A DNA stretch of 50,303 nucleotides, taken from assembly GCF_001905545.1 (NCBI RefSeq), contig NZ_LIPD01000029.1:1-50303 (forward strand), written 5' to 3'. The translations under genes were made by a program, and so were the position numbers. The stretch is from Streptomyces sp. CB02056 (GTDB taxonomy: Bacteria > Actinomycetota > Actinomycetes > Streptomycetales > Streptomycetaceae). Shown here piece after piece: positions 41,913 to 50,286 of this stretch. The notes beneath the pieces are model-generated. The model ran no database searches and had not been told where the DNA came from. It was given only the letters and a program-made list of their open reading frames with translations. How positions within the stretch are numbered: position 1 is the first letter of the stretch; each line of letters opens with the position of its first letter.

Positions 41913-42947
41913 TCAGCGGACGGTCACCTGCCAGGCGCTGTAGGCCGTGGCCATGCGGCCGGCGATGCCGGGGCAGTAGTAGGTCGACGGGTTCATGGTG
42001 GCGGCGGGGAAGACGGTCGAGTTGGAGGGGCCGGCGTCGCTCCAGGCGCCGGTGGCGGGGGTGCGGACCTTCAGCCCGGTGGTCTCGACGACCCGTCCGC
42101 TCAGGTCCTGGCAGACGCCCACGTTGCCGGAGGCCGTCCGGTCGGAGTAGTACTCGAACATGTCCCAGCCGTAGTCGAGGCCGGTCTGGTCGGTGCCCCG
42201 GCTGGTGAAGAACGGGTCCCAGGTGCTGGTGGCGACGTTGTAGAGGGAGGCGCTCCAGGTATTGGTCCGGGCGTCGGTGAGCTGGACCTGGACGCTGTAG
42301 GCGGAGCGGCCGTTCACGGTGGCGCCGTACTTCCGGAGGAAGGCGGCGTCGATGTCGACGGTCGCGCCGACCGCCTGGGAGGGGTCGGTGGTGCACCAGT
42401 CCCAGGCCCATATCTGGGCGCTGTCCCGGGTGTGGACGGTGACCATCTCGATGCAGGAGTTGCTGCGCGGCTTGGTGGTGGGGGCGTAGAGGAAGTCGTT
42501 GGCGCCGCTCAGGCGCAGCGCGTCGTCGAGGGTGTGGGTGGCGATGACGGCGTCGTAGCCGGTGTTGCCGTTGGGGCCCAGCTCGGTGCCCCACCACCGG
42601 TGGGCCTGGGCGGCGATCGGTGCCGGGGCGGTGCGGTTCGTGGCCGTCTCCGAGGGCCGCGCCTCCGTGGCGAGGCCCGCGCGCAGCTCGCGGAACCGCT
42701 GGACGGCGGGCCGGTCCTGCGGCCTGATGCCGGCGTCGCCGAGGACGCGGCCGGACACGGGGGCGCCCGTCGGCGCGTCGGCCCGCGGGGCGGCCGGGTG
42801 GGCGGCGTGGGCCGGAGCCGACGCCGGGACCGGGGTCGCCTGGGCGCCAGGCGCGAGGGCGGTTCCGGCGACGGCGAGGGCACACGCGCCGGCGGCCGCG
42901 GCCGCGGTCCTCAGTACGGACGAACGGCGCGATAGTGTCGTGCTCAT
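41913..42947 (-). CDS. Secreted protein of unknown function
   Basis: A 344-aa exported protein. Signal with basic start and long hydrophobic core (SVLRTAAAAAGACALAVAGTALAPGAQA). An Ala/Pro-rich linker leads to a domain beginning at about 110 (AHRWWGTELGPNGNTGYDAVIATH). It is rich in Trp, Tyr and Asn, with Cys in SNSCIEM, DWCTTD, GVCQD and YYCPG that could form two disulfides. ATG 42947 has AGGAG 4 nt upstream. The family is not recognised. It is divergent from the LAL regulator gene across 314 bp and may be its target. Confidence 0.68.
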   Translation of the reverse strand: MSTTLSRRSSVLRTAAAAAGACALAVAGTALAPGAQATPVPASAPAHAAHPAAPRADAPTGAPVSGRVLGDAGIRPQDRPAVQRFRELRAGLATEARPSETATNRTAPAPIAAQAHRWWGTELGPNGNTGYDAVIATHTLDDALRLSGANDFLYAPTTKPRSNSCIEMVTVHTRDSAQIWAWDWCTTDPSQAVGATVDIDAAFLRKYGATVNGRSAYSVQVQLTDARTNTWSASLYNVATSTWDPFFTSRGTDQTGLDYGWDMFEYYSDRTASGNVGVCQDLSGRVVETTGLKVRTPATGAWSDAGPSNSTVFPAATMNPSTYYCPGIAGRMATAYSAWQVTVR

Positions 42948-43261
42948 GACACTCCTAGGTGTGGGGGAACCCGAGGGGGGTGGCAGCCGCCGCCCGCCGG
43001 GGAGCGGACCGGAAGCGTGGGGGGATCCGGTCACCGGCGAACGGAGCGGGTGGCCATCAGCCTGGGCCAGGCCCCGGCACGACACAATCCGGCTGCCGGA
43101 ACTACCCATACTCAATCAATCCACCCGGCCTGAACGCCGGTTGCCCACCCGGGCGTCCGAACCCCGAACCGCGGGCATCCTCACGATCGGGCCCGGCGGG
43201 CGGGCGCAGCCCCGTACGCACCGCCAGGACGTACGCACCGTCAGGACGAGCGGAGGCGAGC
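42948..43261. promoter_or_regulatory. Divergent spacer, secreted protein / LAL regulator
   Basis: A 314-bp spacer with no supported gene. A short AT-rich patch (CATACTCAATCAATCC, about 43,106-43,122) is the likely promoter core. No clear inverted repeat was seen. Confidence 0.35.
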
Positions 43262-46030
43262 GTGAGCGACCCCTGGAAGGCCGTGCTCCACGGTTCCCTC
43301 GCCGACCCGGCCCGCCCCGGGACGGTCCTGCTGGTGGAGGGCCCGGCCGGCACCGGCAAGTCGCACCTCGTGGCAGGGCTCCGCCGCCGACACCCGGCCG
43401 GCTCCGGCTGCCTGACCCTGACCTGCCCCGGCCCGTCCGACGACGACGACGCACAGCACGCCCTCGACGCCCTCACCCGCGCCTTCGGCGACCCGACCCG
43501 GACCGCCGTCCCGACCCTGCTGGTCGTGGAGGACGTCCACCGGGCCGACGAACGCACCAGGTGCCGGATCCGGCACCTGGCCCGCATGCTCCCGAACGGC
43601 TGCGCCCTGGTGCTCACCTGGCGGCCCGAGAACCTTCCGGCCGACCGGCCCCTGCTGGGCGAGCCGCTCACCTGCCCGCCCGGCACCGCCGTCCTCCGGA
43701 TCCGGACCGGTCCGCTCCCGGCCGCGGCGGCACGGGAGTTGGCCGAACGGACCCTGGGCACCCGGTGCCCGGACGATGTGATCGAGCGGCTGTACGCGGT
43801 CACCGGCGGCGTCGCCCAGGTGCTCGTGGACGTCCTGCCCGTCCTGGCCGGCACCGTCCTGGCGGGCACTGCCCCGGACGGCCCGACCGTGGACGCCGTC
43901 GAGGCGCTGGAGGCCCCACCACGCCTGGCCGAGACCGTACTGCGCCGACTCGCCCACCTCCCGTCGGACGCCCGGCGGTTGGCGCACGCCGCGGCGGTGC
44001 TGGGCGAACCGGCCTCCGAAGCCGAACTGGCAGCCCTGACCGACCTGACGGCGGAGACGGCGCGCGGCATGCTCCTCGCCGCCCTCACCGCGGCCGTGCT
44101 GACCGACCTCGGCCCCCGGCGGTACGGCTTCCGCGTGCCGCTCGCCGCCCGGGCCGTGACCGCGAGCCTCCCCGCCCCCGAACGCGCCGACCTGCACCAC
44201 CGGGCGGCGCAGGTGCTGAGACGGCGCGCCGACGTCCCCTGGCCGCAGGTCGCCGGGCACCTCCTGGCGGCAGGGGTCCGCCGCGGCCTGGTCCGGGCCG
44301 CCGAGCGCGCCGCCGAGACCCACGCCGCCGCCGGACGGCACCGCGAGGCCGCCCGGCTCCTCCAGGACCTGCTCGCCGACCGCCGGATCCCCGGCCCCGC
44401 CCGCGCGAGGCTCGCCACGGCGGCTCTGCGCCGCATCGCCGGGTTCACCCTCCAGGACGCCGGCGCCCTGCTCGACACCCTCACCGGCGCCCCGCTCCTG
44501 CCCGGCCCGCTGCGCGCCCAGGCCCGGGTGCTGCAGGGGCTGTCGCTGTGCACCCCGACGACACCGGACCACGACGGCTGGCTGCACCTGGAGCGCGCCG
44601 CCAGGACCCTCCCCGACGAACCCGGCCTCGCCGCCCGCGTCCTGGCCGCGATGTCCATGCCGCACTGGCCCGGCATCCCGCTCGCCGAGCACCGGCAGTG
44701 CGCGGAACGAGCCGGCGCCGCGCTGGCGGGCACCACCGACCCCGTTCTGCGGGCCGCCGTCAACGCCAACCTCGTCGGGCTGCTCCTGACCCTCGGCGAC
44801 CCCGGGGCCGAACAGGCGCTCCCGGCCCGGCCGTTGGGGGAGGACGAGGGCAACGGTGACGCCGCGTCGGCCGGTCACCGGGCCCGCGCCCTGTGCAACG
44901 CCGCCGACGCCACCCTGTGGCTCGGCCGCTACCACGACAGCCGGGCTTTCCTCGAACGCGGCGCGGCCCTGGCCGGACGCCACCACGCCGGCCCCCACGT
45001 CGCCCACGGCATCCGCAGCATCCGGCTGCTCCTCGACTGGGCCACCGGCCGCTGGACGGGCCTCGCCGACCGGGCCGCCGACCTGGTCGCGGACACCGCG
45101 CGAACCCCGGTGCTCGGCCACGAGGCACGAACCGTCCTCGCCGCGCTGTGCCTCGCCCGCGGCGAGTGGTCCCAGTGCCGGGCCTGGCTGGCCGGCGGCC
45201 TGGCGCCGCACCCGGACCAGCAGTTGGCACCGGTGGCGGCGCTCTCCTCGACCGTACTCGTCCGGCTGGCCCTGGCCCGCGGCGACCACGACGACGCCAG
45301 AGCGCACGCGACGCAGGCCTGGGGACGGTTGCGGAGCAAGGGCATCTGGGCCTGGGCGGCGGAACTGGCGCCCTGGGCCGTCACGGCGGCGCTGAGCGCC
45401 GGCGACCCCGCCACGGCCCGGACGATGGCCCGGGACCTCCGCACGGCCACCGGCGCGCCGCACCTGCCGCTCGCCGCGGCCGCCCGACGGTGGTGCCGCG
45501 CCACCCTGGCCGAGCACGACGGGGACCTCGCGCGCGCCGCCGACGGCTACCGCGCCGCCGCGGACGCCTACGCCGCGCTGCCCCGCCCGTACATGGCCGC
45601 CCTGGCAGCGGAGGCCGCGGCCCGCTGCGCCGCGGGCGAAGGCGAGGGCGCCGACCGCGACACCGTCGACCGGCTGACCGACGCCCTCCTCATGCTGACC
45701 GGGCTCGGCGCCACCCACGACGCCGCCCGCGTCCGCTCCCGCCTGCGCGCCCTCGCACCCCCGCGCCGAGGCCGGCCCGCCCATCCCGGGCTCTCCCCGC
45801 GCGAACGGGAGGTCGCCGAACTCGCGGCCGGAGGCCTGACGAATCGTCAGATCGCGATCGCACTGCACCTGTCCACCAGGACCGTCGAGAACCATGTGGC
45901 CAGGGTTCTGCGCAAGCTGTCCGCGCCGTCCCGCCGGGACCTCCCCGCGAGGCTCTGGCGCGCCTCGGCCGATCAGGCCCTGAGCCGCCCGGTCGACCCG
46001 CCGTCGACCGGCAGCTCGCCCGGGAGGTAG
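43262..46030 (+). CDS. LAL-type LuxR regulator with AAA ATPase domain
   Basis: A 922-aa regulator. GTG 43262 has GGAGG 5 nt upstream; the longer open frame is not needed. Walker A GPAGTGKS at 27-34 and Walker B LLVVED at 86-91 mark the N-terminal NTPase. A long helical, Ala/Arg-rich middle region (about 250-830) resembles the TPR-like sensor of LAL proteins. The C-terminal LuxR HTH is GLSPREREVAELAAGGLTNRQIAIALHLSTRTVENHVARVLRKL. Family members often activate secondary-metabolite or sugar genes. Its last 58 bases overlap the convergent transglutaminase-like gene. Confidence 0.92.
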   Translation: MSDPWKAVLHGSLADPARPGTVLLVEGPAGTGKSHLVAGLRRRHPAGSGCLTLTCPGPSDDDDAQHALDALTRAFGDPTRTAVPTLLVVEDVHRADERTRCRIRHLARMLPNGCALVLTWRPENLPADRPLLGEPLTCPPGTAVLRIRTGPLPAAAARELAERTLGTRCPDDVIERLYAVTGGVAQVLVDVLPVLAGTVLAGTAPDGPTVDAVEALEAPPRLAETVLRRLAHLPSDARRLAHAAAVLGEPASEAELAALTDLTAETARGMLLAALTAAVLTDLGPRRYGFRVPLAARAVTASLPAPERADLHHRAAQVLRRRADVPWPQVAGHLLAAGVRRGLVRAAERAAETHAAAGRHREAARLLQDLLADRRIPGPARARLATAALRRIAGFTLQDAGALLDTLTGAPLLPGPLRAQARVLQGLSLCTPTTPDHDGWLHLERAARTLPDEPGLAARVLAAMSMPHWPGIPLAEHRQCAERAGAALAGTTDPVLRAAVNANLVGLLLTLGDPGAEQALPARPLGEDEGNGDAASAGHRARALCNAADATLWLGRYHDSRAFLERGAALAGRHHAGPHVAHGIRSIRLLLDWATGRWTGLADRAADLVADTARTPVLGHEARTVLAALCLARGEWSQCRAWLAGGLAPHPDQQLAPVAALSSTVLVRLALARGDHDDARAHATQAWGRLRSKGIWAWAAELAPWAVTAALSAGDPATARTMARDLRTATGAPHLPLAAAARRWCRATLAEHDGDLARAADGYRAAADAYAALPRPYMAALAAEAAARCAAGEGEGADRDTVDRLTDALLMLTGLGATHDAARVRSRLRALAPPRRGRPAHPGLSPREREVAELAAGGLTNRQIAIALHLSTRTVENHVARVLRKLSAPSRRDLPARLWRASADQALSRPVDPPSTGSSPGR

Positions 46031-46575
46031 CCGTAGCCGGCCCGGCCCGGCACCGCCTCGGCGAGGACCCGGACCAGCGCGGCCGGCGGCGTCGCGAAGA
46101 TCCCGGGGTAGTCGCACTCCCCCAGCTCCGGCCGCACCGGCCAGGCCAGCCGCTCCCGCTCCAGGTCGTACCGCGCGTCGACGCCCTCGCGGTTGCCCCG
46201 GGCGTCCAGGCGAGCCCAACGGCCGTTCAGGTGCACGGCGTTGAGGGCGTGCAGCACGAAGTCGCCCTCGCCGTCCGTCAGTCGCTGGTAGCACAGGCCC
46301 GTCGGCACGCCCTGCGCTCGCAGCAGCGCCGCCAGCAGGTGGGCCTTGCCGTGGCAGATCGCGTTGCCCGCGGCCAGCACCTCCGAGGCGCGGAACGCCC
46401 CGCTGTAGTCGCCCGCGTCGGCGGAGTGCCGGACCTCGTCGCGGACGTACTGGAAGGCCGCCTCGGGGGTGGCCAACTCGGCGGCCAACCGCCGCAGTTG
46501 CCGGTCCTGGTGGTCGATGACCCCGTCCGCCACGAGGTAGGCGGCGAGGTCGTCGGTCTCCGGTTGCAGGATCAT
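45973..46575 (-). CDS. Transglutaminase-like (Cys-His-Asp) protein
   Basis: A 200-aa cytoplasmic protein with a transglutaminase-superfamily core. Catalytic candidates are Cys74 (GNAICHGKAHLLAALLRAQGVP), His109 (LHALNAVHL) and Asp124 (WARLDARGN). Such proteins can act as proteases, amidases or crosslinkers, and many small bacterial ones are uncharacterised. ATG 46575 is preferred; ATG 46584 is three codons upstream. The 3' end overlaps that of the LAL regulator by 58 bp, tail to tail. Confidence 0.82.
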   Translation of the reverse strand: MILQPETDDLAAYLVADGVIDHQDRQLRRLAAELATPEAAFQYVRDEVRHSADAGDYSGAFRASEVLAAGNAICHGKAHLLAALLRAQGVPTGLCYQRLTDGEGDFVLHALNAVHLNGRWARLDARGNREGVDARYDLERERLAWPVRPELGECDYPGIFATPPAALVRVLAEAVPGRAGYGYLPGELPVDGGSTGRLRA

Positions 46576-46649
46576 GCCGCCCATCGTGCCCCGCCCCACG
46601 GGCCGCACGGGCGGAATTCCAGCCCGTGGACAGGGCCTGGGGCCCGGGA

Positions 46650-46679
46650 GCGGGGCGGCCGGAAGCGGGGCGGCCGGAA
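46650..46679. repeat. Tandem 15-bp duplication
   Basis: GCGGGGCGGCCGGAA occurs twice in direct tandem between the transglutaminase-like and DUF4232 genes. It is a small local duplication with no obvious function. Confidence 0.6.
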
Positions 46680-46703
46680 GCGGCTTCGGACGTACGGCCG
46701 GGT

Positions 46704-47426
46704 CTACTTGGGGGCGGCGGTCATGGAGGCGACCGCGTCCGCCACGCTGCCCCGGTAGTTGCCCATCTTGGGGTTCAGGACGTGGGCCCCGGCGGGGAGC
46801 GGGAAGTTGCGGGTGTTCGCGAGGGGCATGTTGGTGCCCTCGCCGTCGACCAGCACGTTGATCTCGTTGATGCCGGGGGCGGTGCCGGTGGTGGCGCCGC
46901 TCGGGTCGAGGTCGATCACCGCGTAGGCGCTCCGGCCCGCCGGGACCGGGAACCGCTCCGTGCCGCTGGCGAGCACCGGCTTGAGGTTCTTGCTCTGGTC
47001 CCGGGCGGCCGAGTCGCCCAGGTCGACGCCCGGGGAGGAGCTCAGGCTGCAGGCCTTCGCGCCGGTGTTGCGCACCTCGATCACCCACTGGTTGGCCGCC
47101 CCGGCGCGCGCCGACGCGTTGATCGAGAGGTTCTGGATGTCGCACGGCTGGGCGGCGGCACTCCCGCCACCGGCCCCGCCACCGCTCGACGGGCTCGCAC
47201 CGGCCGGCGTGTGCGCGGCGGTGGGCGCCGCCGAGCCGGCGGGAGCCGGTGCGCCCGGAGCCGGTGCGCCCGCCGAGGGAGCACCGGCGGCCGCCTTGGT
47301 GGGCGCGGAGCTCGCCGAGCCGGCGGGCGCGTCGGTGTTCTCAGGCCCGCAGGCGGTCAACGCGAGCCCCGCCCCGACGACGAGGACGGCGGAGACGAAC
47401 AGCGGGCGACGGCGACGGACGGACAT
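46704..47426 (-). CDS. DUF4232 lipoprotein
   Basis: A 240-aa lipoprotein. Lipobox LTAC with Cys26. A long Ala/Pro/Gly/Ser linker (about 30-90) spans the cell wall and leads to a DUF4232 beta-sandwich (CDIQNLSINASARAGAANQWVIEVRNTGAKACSL, with a Cys pair). DUF4232 proteins are common on the streptomycete surface and have no known function. The MSVRRRRPLF start is well placed. Confidence 0.85.
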   Translation of the reverse strand: MSVRRRRPLFVSAVLVVGAGLALTACGPENTDAPAGSASSAPTKAAAGAPSAGAPAPGAPAPAGSAAPTAAHTPAGASPSSGGGAGGGSAAAQPCDIQNLSINASARAGAANQWVIEVRNTGAKACSLSSSPGVDLGDSAARDQSKNLKPVLASGTERFPVPAGRSAYAVIDLDPSGATTGTAPGINEINVLVDGEGTNMPLANTRNFPLPAGAHVLNPKMGNYRGSVADAVASMTAAPK

Positions 47427-47953
47427 GGTGGCTCCCCGATGGCGATGTGGACTGCTTGATCGAACACACCACAGGACGGCCGGACGACGGCATTCGGTGC
47501 CATGCGCAGCGTCACAATCGCCAGGACATGACAGGGACTGGACTGTGACACTCGGTCAGCCACAAGGCAGTTGACGGCACCCCTGGCCTGCCGGTACACC
47601 CGGTCCCGCCAGCGCGGCCTGCCCGACGTCTACGGGAGGAGGCGCGTGCCTCCCGGCCATGTCGTGGTGGCGGGCCCGGGTGAGGCGGATCCGCGAGAGG
47701 GCAGGGCTCCGGCCGGCACGACCGGGGTTCCCATTCGCCTCGCAGGAGGTGCGTCGGGGGATTCCCGTTGTGACGATGGCCCCACGGGTCGGGCCCACGG
47801 ATTGGCTGCGTGAACGGCCCCCGACTGCCCACCGGTACCTTCGCCGGGCCGACGCGTTCCGCCCGGCGTACCCGGGGTCGTCTGCTGCCCGGGGACGTGC
47901 CGAGCCCGTCCCCTCCCACCATTCCCATCCGTCGAGAGCAGAGGGAAACCCGC
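47427..47953. other. 527-bp intergenic region
   Basis: Divergent spacer between the DUF4232 gene and a small secreted-protein gene. Several frames are open here, but none has a good start, ribosome site or protein-like sequence. No strong hairpin or promoter pair was seen. Confidence 0.4.
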
Positions 47954-48535
47954 ATGTCCGTACGTCGAAGCGCCCTGACCGTGTCCGCCGTCCTCGCCGC
48001 GCTGGCCACCGGCGTGGCACCGGCCGCCGACGCCGCCCCGGCAACCGCCTCGGAGATCCTGAACTGCACCGTGAACGCCGCCGTCACCTTCGACCCGGCG
48101 TTGTCGGCCGGCCCGGAGGCCACCACCGTGACGATCGGGGGGACGGCGACCGGGTGCACCGACTCCCAGAGCGGCCCGACGGCCGTGGTGGGCGGCACCG
48201 TCACGGCGACGCTCACGTTCGGCACGCTCAGCTGCAACCCGCTCACGGTGCCGGCGCTGGTCCCGGGCTCCACGGCGACCTTCACCTGGAACCTGCAGAA
48301 CGGGACGCAGGCCAGCAGCACCATCACCGACATCGCCGTCGTCGAGGTCGACGGAGCCGGCACCCTCACCGGAACCGTCACCGGCTCCTCCTCGCGCCTC
48401 GCCGGGGAGACCCTGACCGCGGTCCTGAACATCGACAGCGACCAGCCGATCATCGACAACTGCATCGACGTCCTGGCAGGCATTGGCCAGCCAATCGCCC
48501 ACTCGACCCTCACCGCCGCCACCGCCTTCAGCTGA
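47954..48535 (+). CDS. Small secreted protein of unknown function
   Basis: A 193-aa exported protein. GAGGGAAA lies 7 nt before ATG 47954. Signal peptide MSVRRSALTVSAVLAALATG, cut near DAAPA. The mature part is Thr/Ser/Gly/Val-rich with beta-strand patterns (TVTIGGTATGCTDSQSG, TATLTFGTLSCNPLTVP, TATFTWNLQNG). Cys residues at regular places could form two disulfides. Similar small all-beta proteins are common in Streptomyces secretomes without a known role. Confidence 0.75.
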   Translation: MSVRRSALTVSAVLAALATGVAPAADAAPATASEILNCTVNAAVTFDPALSAGPEATTVTIGGTATGCTDSQSGPTAVVGGTVTATLTFGTLSCNPLTVPALVPGSTATFTWNLQNGTQASSTITDIAVVEVDGAGTLTGTVTGSSSRLAGETLTAVLNIDSDQPIIDNCIDVLAGIGQPIAHSTLTAATAFS

Positions 48536-48612
48536 CCCCGCGCCACCACGGACCCGCGCGGTTCCGCCCACAGAGGACATCACGGCACGCCGAGGTCCTC
48601 CGGATGCCGCAC

Positions 48613-48660
48613 GCGCCGACCGGTCTGCCGTTTCCCGGGAAACGGCAGACCGGTCGGCGC
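48613..48660 (+). terminator. 48-bp perfect palindrome
   Basis: The left arm at 48613-48636 is the exact reverse complement of 48637-48660 (24 bp each, no spacer; the centre is CCCGGG). It lies 78 bp after a stop codon and 17 bp before the left inverted repeat of the mobile element. It is probably a terminator. Confidence 0.75.
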
Positions 48661-48677
48661 GGGGTGTCCCGGGAGGC

Positions 48678-48701
48678 CTAGACGAGTAGTTCCGGAGTCG
48701 G
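48678..48701 (+). repeat. Left terminal inverted repeat
   Basis: It begins CTAGACGAGTAGTTCC and pairs with 50263-50286 with one mismatch. Confidence 0.8.
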
Positions 48702-48706
48702 GCGCT

Positions 48707-49906
48707 TCAGTCCAGGACGACCGTCACGCCGCGCTCGTCGAGGATCTCCAGGACTCGGTCGAAGTAGGAGCTGCTCGCGCCGCACCCGACGGCCTGGTCG
48801 GCGAAGGCACGACGGGCGATGTCGGAATCGCGCCAGATCAGAGTGAACGGTGGAACGACCGCCGGCCCGCCGCCGAGTCGGTCCCGGAGCCAGAAGAGGT
48901 CTCCGCCCAGTTCCCGGCCGGGGCCGAGGACGGCCTCGCCGATGGCCAGGTGAAGGCCTGGCACGTCGGTGGCGAAGCGGCCGTCGAGGTGGTACTCGCC
49001 ACCGGAGCGGCCGATCCCGGGGCCGTACGGGCCACTGGTCGTCAGCCGCAGCCACGCGTAGCGGCCCCGGGTGGTGAGCGGCGCCCAGAGGTTGGGCCGG
49101 CTCGGTTCGCCGTCGTACCAGGTCTCGTGAATCGCGCGGGCCTCCAGGGGCGGGCGGTCGTCGCGACGGTCCGCGAGCGTGAGGTCCAGCAGGGAGCTGC
49201 CCACGACGGAGGGCCGCACGTCGGCGATGTCGACGTCGACGCCGTAGTAGTACATGACCCGACCGTTGCGGTCCAACGCCACCAGCCACACGCACTCCCA
49301 AGGCCGGGGGTGCGGGTCCTTCAGCCGTTCCAGCAGCGCGTCGGTCGGCTCACAACCGATCAGGTGGATCGGGTTTGTCCGCGGGGGGCGCTGCGGGTAC
49401 AGCCCCCGCGCTTCGAGGCAAGTGCCGAGCGGTTCGTCGCTCCGCCGGCGCGCCGACCTGATTTCGAAGCGGTACGAGGTCGGGGCCTCTGGCACGGCCA
49501 GGGCCCTGTCCATGGTGTTCGCGACACCGGCGCCGAGGACCAGGTCGATCCGGTCCGGGTCACTGGGCGTGGGGCTGTGGGTGATGACGGAGACGTCGAC
49601 GAGCTCGACGTCCGTCGGCGATGTCCTGTCGTCCGCGTCGAGGACGTCCACGACCAGGTCCCCGAGCAGCCGGCCCTCCGCAGCGGGTCGGGTGGCGAGT
49701 GCGGCGAGCCGACTGTCACTGGGGCAGCCGCGCAGCGTGACGACCTCCCGGGGCGGCGGCACCGGCGCCACGTACAGCCCCTCGACGTCGACGCAGCGCG
49801 CGAGGAGCGCGACGCGTTCGGTGTCCTCCAGGCTGGAATCGTCCTCGACGAGCAGGTAGCGCAGCGGGAGATCCCGCTTCCAGCCGAGGAACTCCGTGAC
49901 CCGCAT
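48707..49906 (-). CDS. Barstar-family protein with long N-terminal region
   Basis: A 399-aa cytoplasmic protein. ATG 49906 has GGAGG 4-5 nt upstream. The last 110 residues look like barstar, the barnase-type RNase inhibitor: EYHLDGRFATDVPGLHLAIG, a DLFWLRDRLGGG helix, PFTLIWRDSDIARRAF and the final FDRVLEILDERGVTVVLD. Long Streptomyces barstar-family proteins of this form exist. The first 285 residues (VLDADDRTSPTDVELVDVSV, WECVWLVALDRNGRVMYYYGVDVDI) match nothing that I recognise. The stop lies 5 bp inside the left inverted repeat. No RNase toxin gene is visible in the window, so this may be an orphan immunity gene. Confidence 0.68.
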   Translation of the reverse strand: MRVTEFLGWKRDLPLRYLLVEDDSSLEDTERVALLARCVDVEGLYVAPVPPPREVVTLRGCPSDSRLAALATRPAAEGRLLGDLVVDVLDADDRTSPTDVELVDVSVITHSPTPSDPDRIDLVLGAGVANTMDRALAVPEAPTSYRFEIRSARRRSDEPLGTCLEARGLYPQRPPRTNPIHLIGCEPTDALLERLKDPHPRPWECVWLVALDRNGRVMYYYGVDVDIADVRPSVVGSSLLDLTLADRRDDRPPLEARAIHETWYDGEPSRPNLWAPLTTRGRYAWLRLTTSGPYGPGIGRSGGEYHLDGRFATDVPGLHLAIGEAVLGPGRELGGDLFWLRDRLGGGPAVVPPFTLIWRDSDIARRAFADQAVGCGASSSYFDRVLEILDERGVTVVLD

Positions 49907-50010
49907 CCGACCTCCGGTACTCGAACCCTCCGAACCGGGCCACCCTACGGCCCGTCGGTAAGATGATCACCCGGGTTTTTCGCCGGTGAGACCCCCTCTC
50001 AGCCGAGCCG

Positions 50011-50262
50011 ATGCGCACCGCCATGCGATGGATGCGCGGCGTTCGACCCGGCGAGGGACTGCTGAAGTCCGTCCGCCAGCTCGTCGAGTCCGTCAACGAC
50101 ACCCTCAAGGGCCAACTCGGGCTCGAACAGCACGGCGGGTGCACCATCGAAGGAGTCGGCGCCCGAGCTGGCCAGCGGCTGCTGGCGATGACCTGCGCGA
50201 TCTGGCACAACCGCACCACTGGCCGACCCGTCACCCGCTCATTGATCGTCTACGACCACTGA
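50011..50262 (+). pseudogene. C-terminal remnant of an IS982-type transposase
   Basis: The frame ends RQLVESVNDTLKGQLGLEQH, then AIWHNRTTGRPVTRSLIVYDH, the typical C-terminus of IS982-type transposases, which includes the last catalytic Glu (VESVN). Recognisable similarity starts near 50,050; the first residues after ATG 50011 do not look like transposase. About three quarters of the enzyme, with the first two catalytic Asp residues, is missing. Confidence 0.82.
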
Positions 50263-50286
50263 CCGACTTCGGAACTACTCGTCTAG
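50263..50286 (-). repeat. Right terminal inverted repeat
   Basis: It starts directly after the transposase stop and ends ACTACTCGTCTAG; the partner is at 48678-48701. The bases after it, GGCCTGTGTGATG, run to the window edge and may belong to another insertion. Confidence 0.8.

Larger units (their letters stand above)
48678..50286. mobile_element. 1.6-kb inverted-repeat-bounded segment with barstar-like cargo (IS982 derivative)
   Basis: The ends are 24-bp inverted repeats (48678-48701, 50263-50286) matching at 23 of 24 positions. The right repeat begins right after the stop of an IS982-type transposase remnant, the normal place for an IS end. GGC flanks both outer edges (48675-48677, 50287-50289), a possible 3-bp target duplication but weak evidence in GC-rich DNA. 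Inside are a 399-aa gene on the minus strand and only about 70 codons of transposase. The element cannot move on its own. Confidence 0.7.

Noticed and set aside
47659..48681. Plus-strand open frame overlapping the small secreted-protein gene
   Set aside because: Arg-rich translation with no ribosome site or motif; the frame starting at 47954 has a signal peptide and ribosome site.
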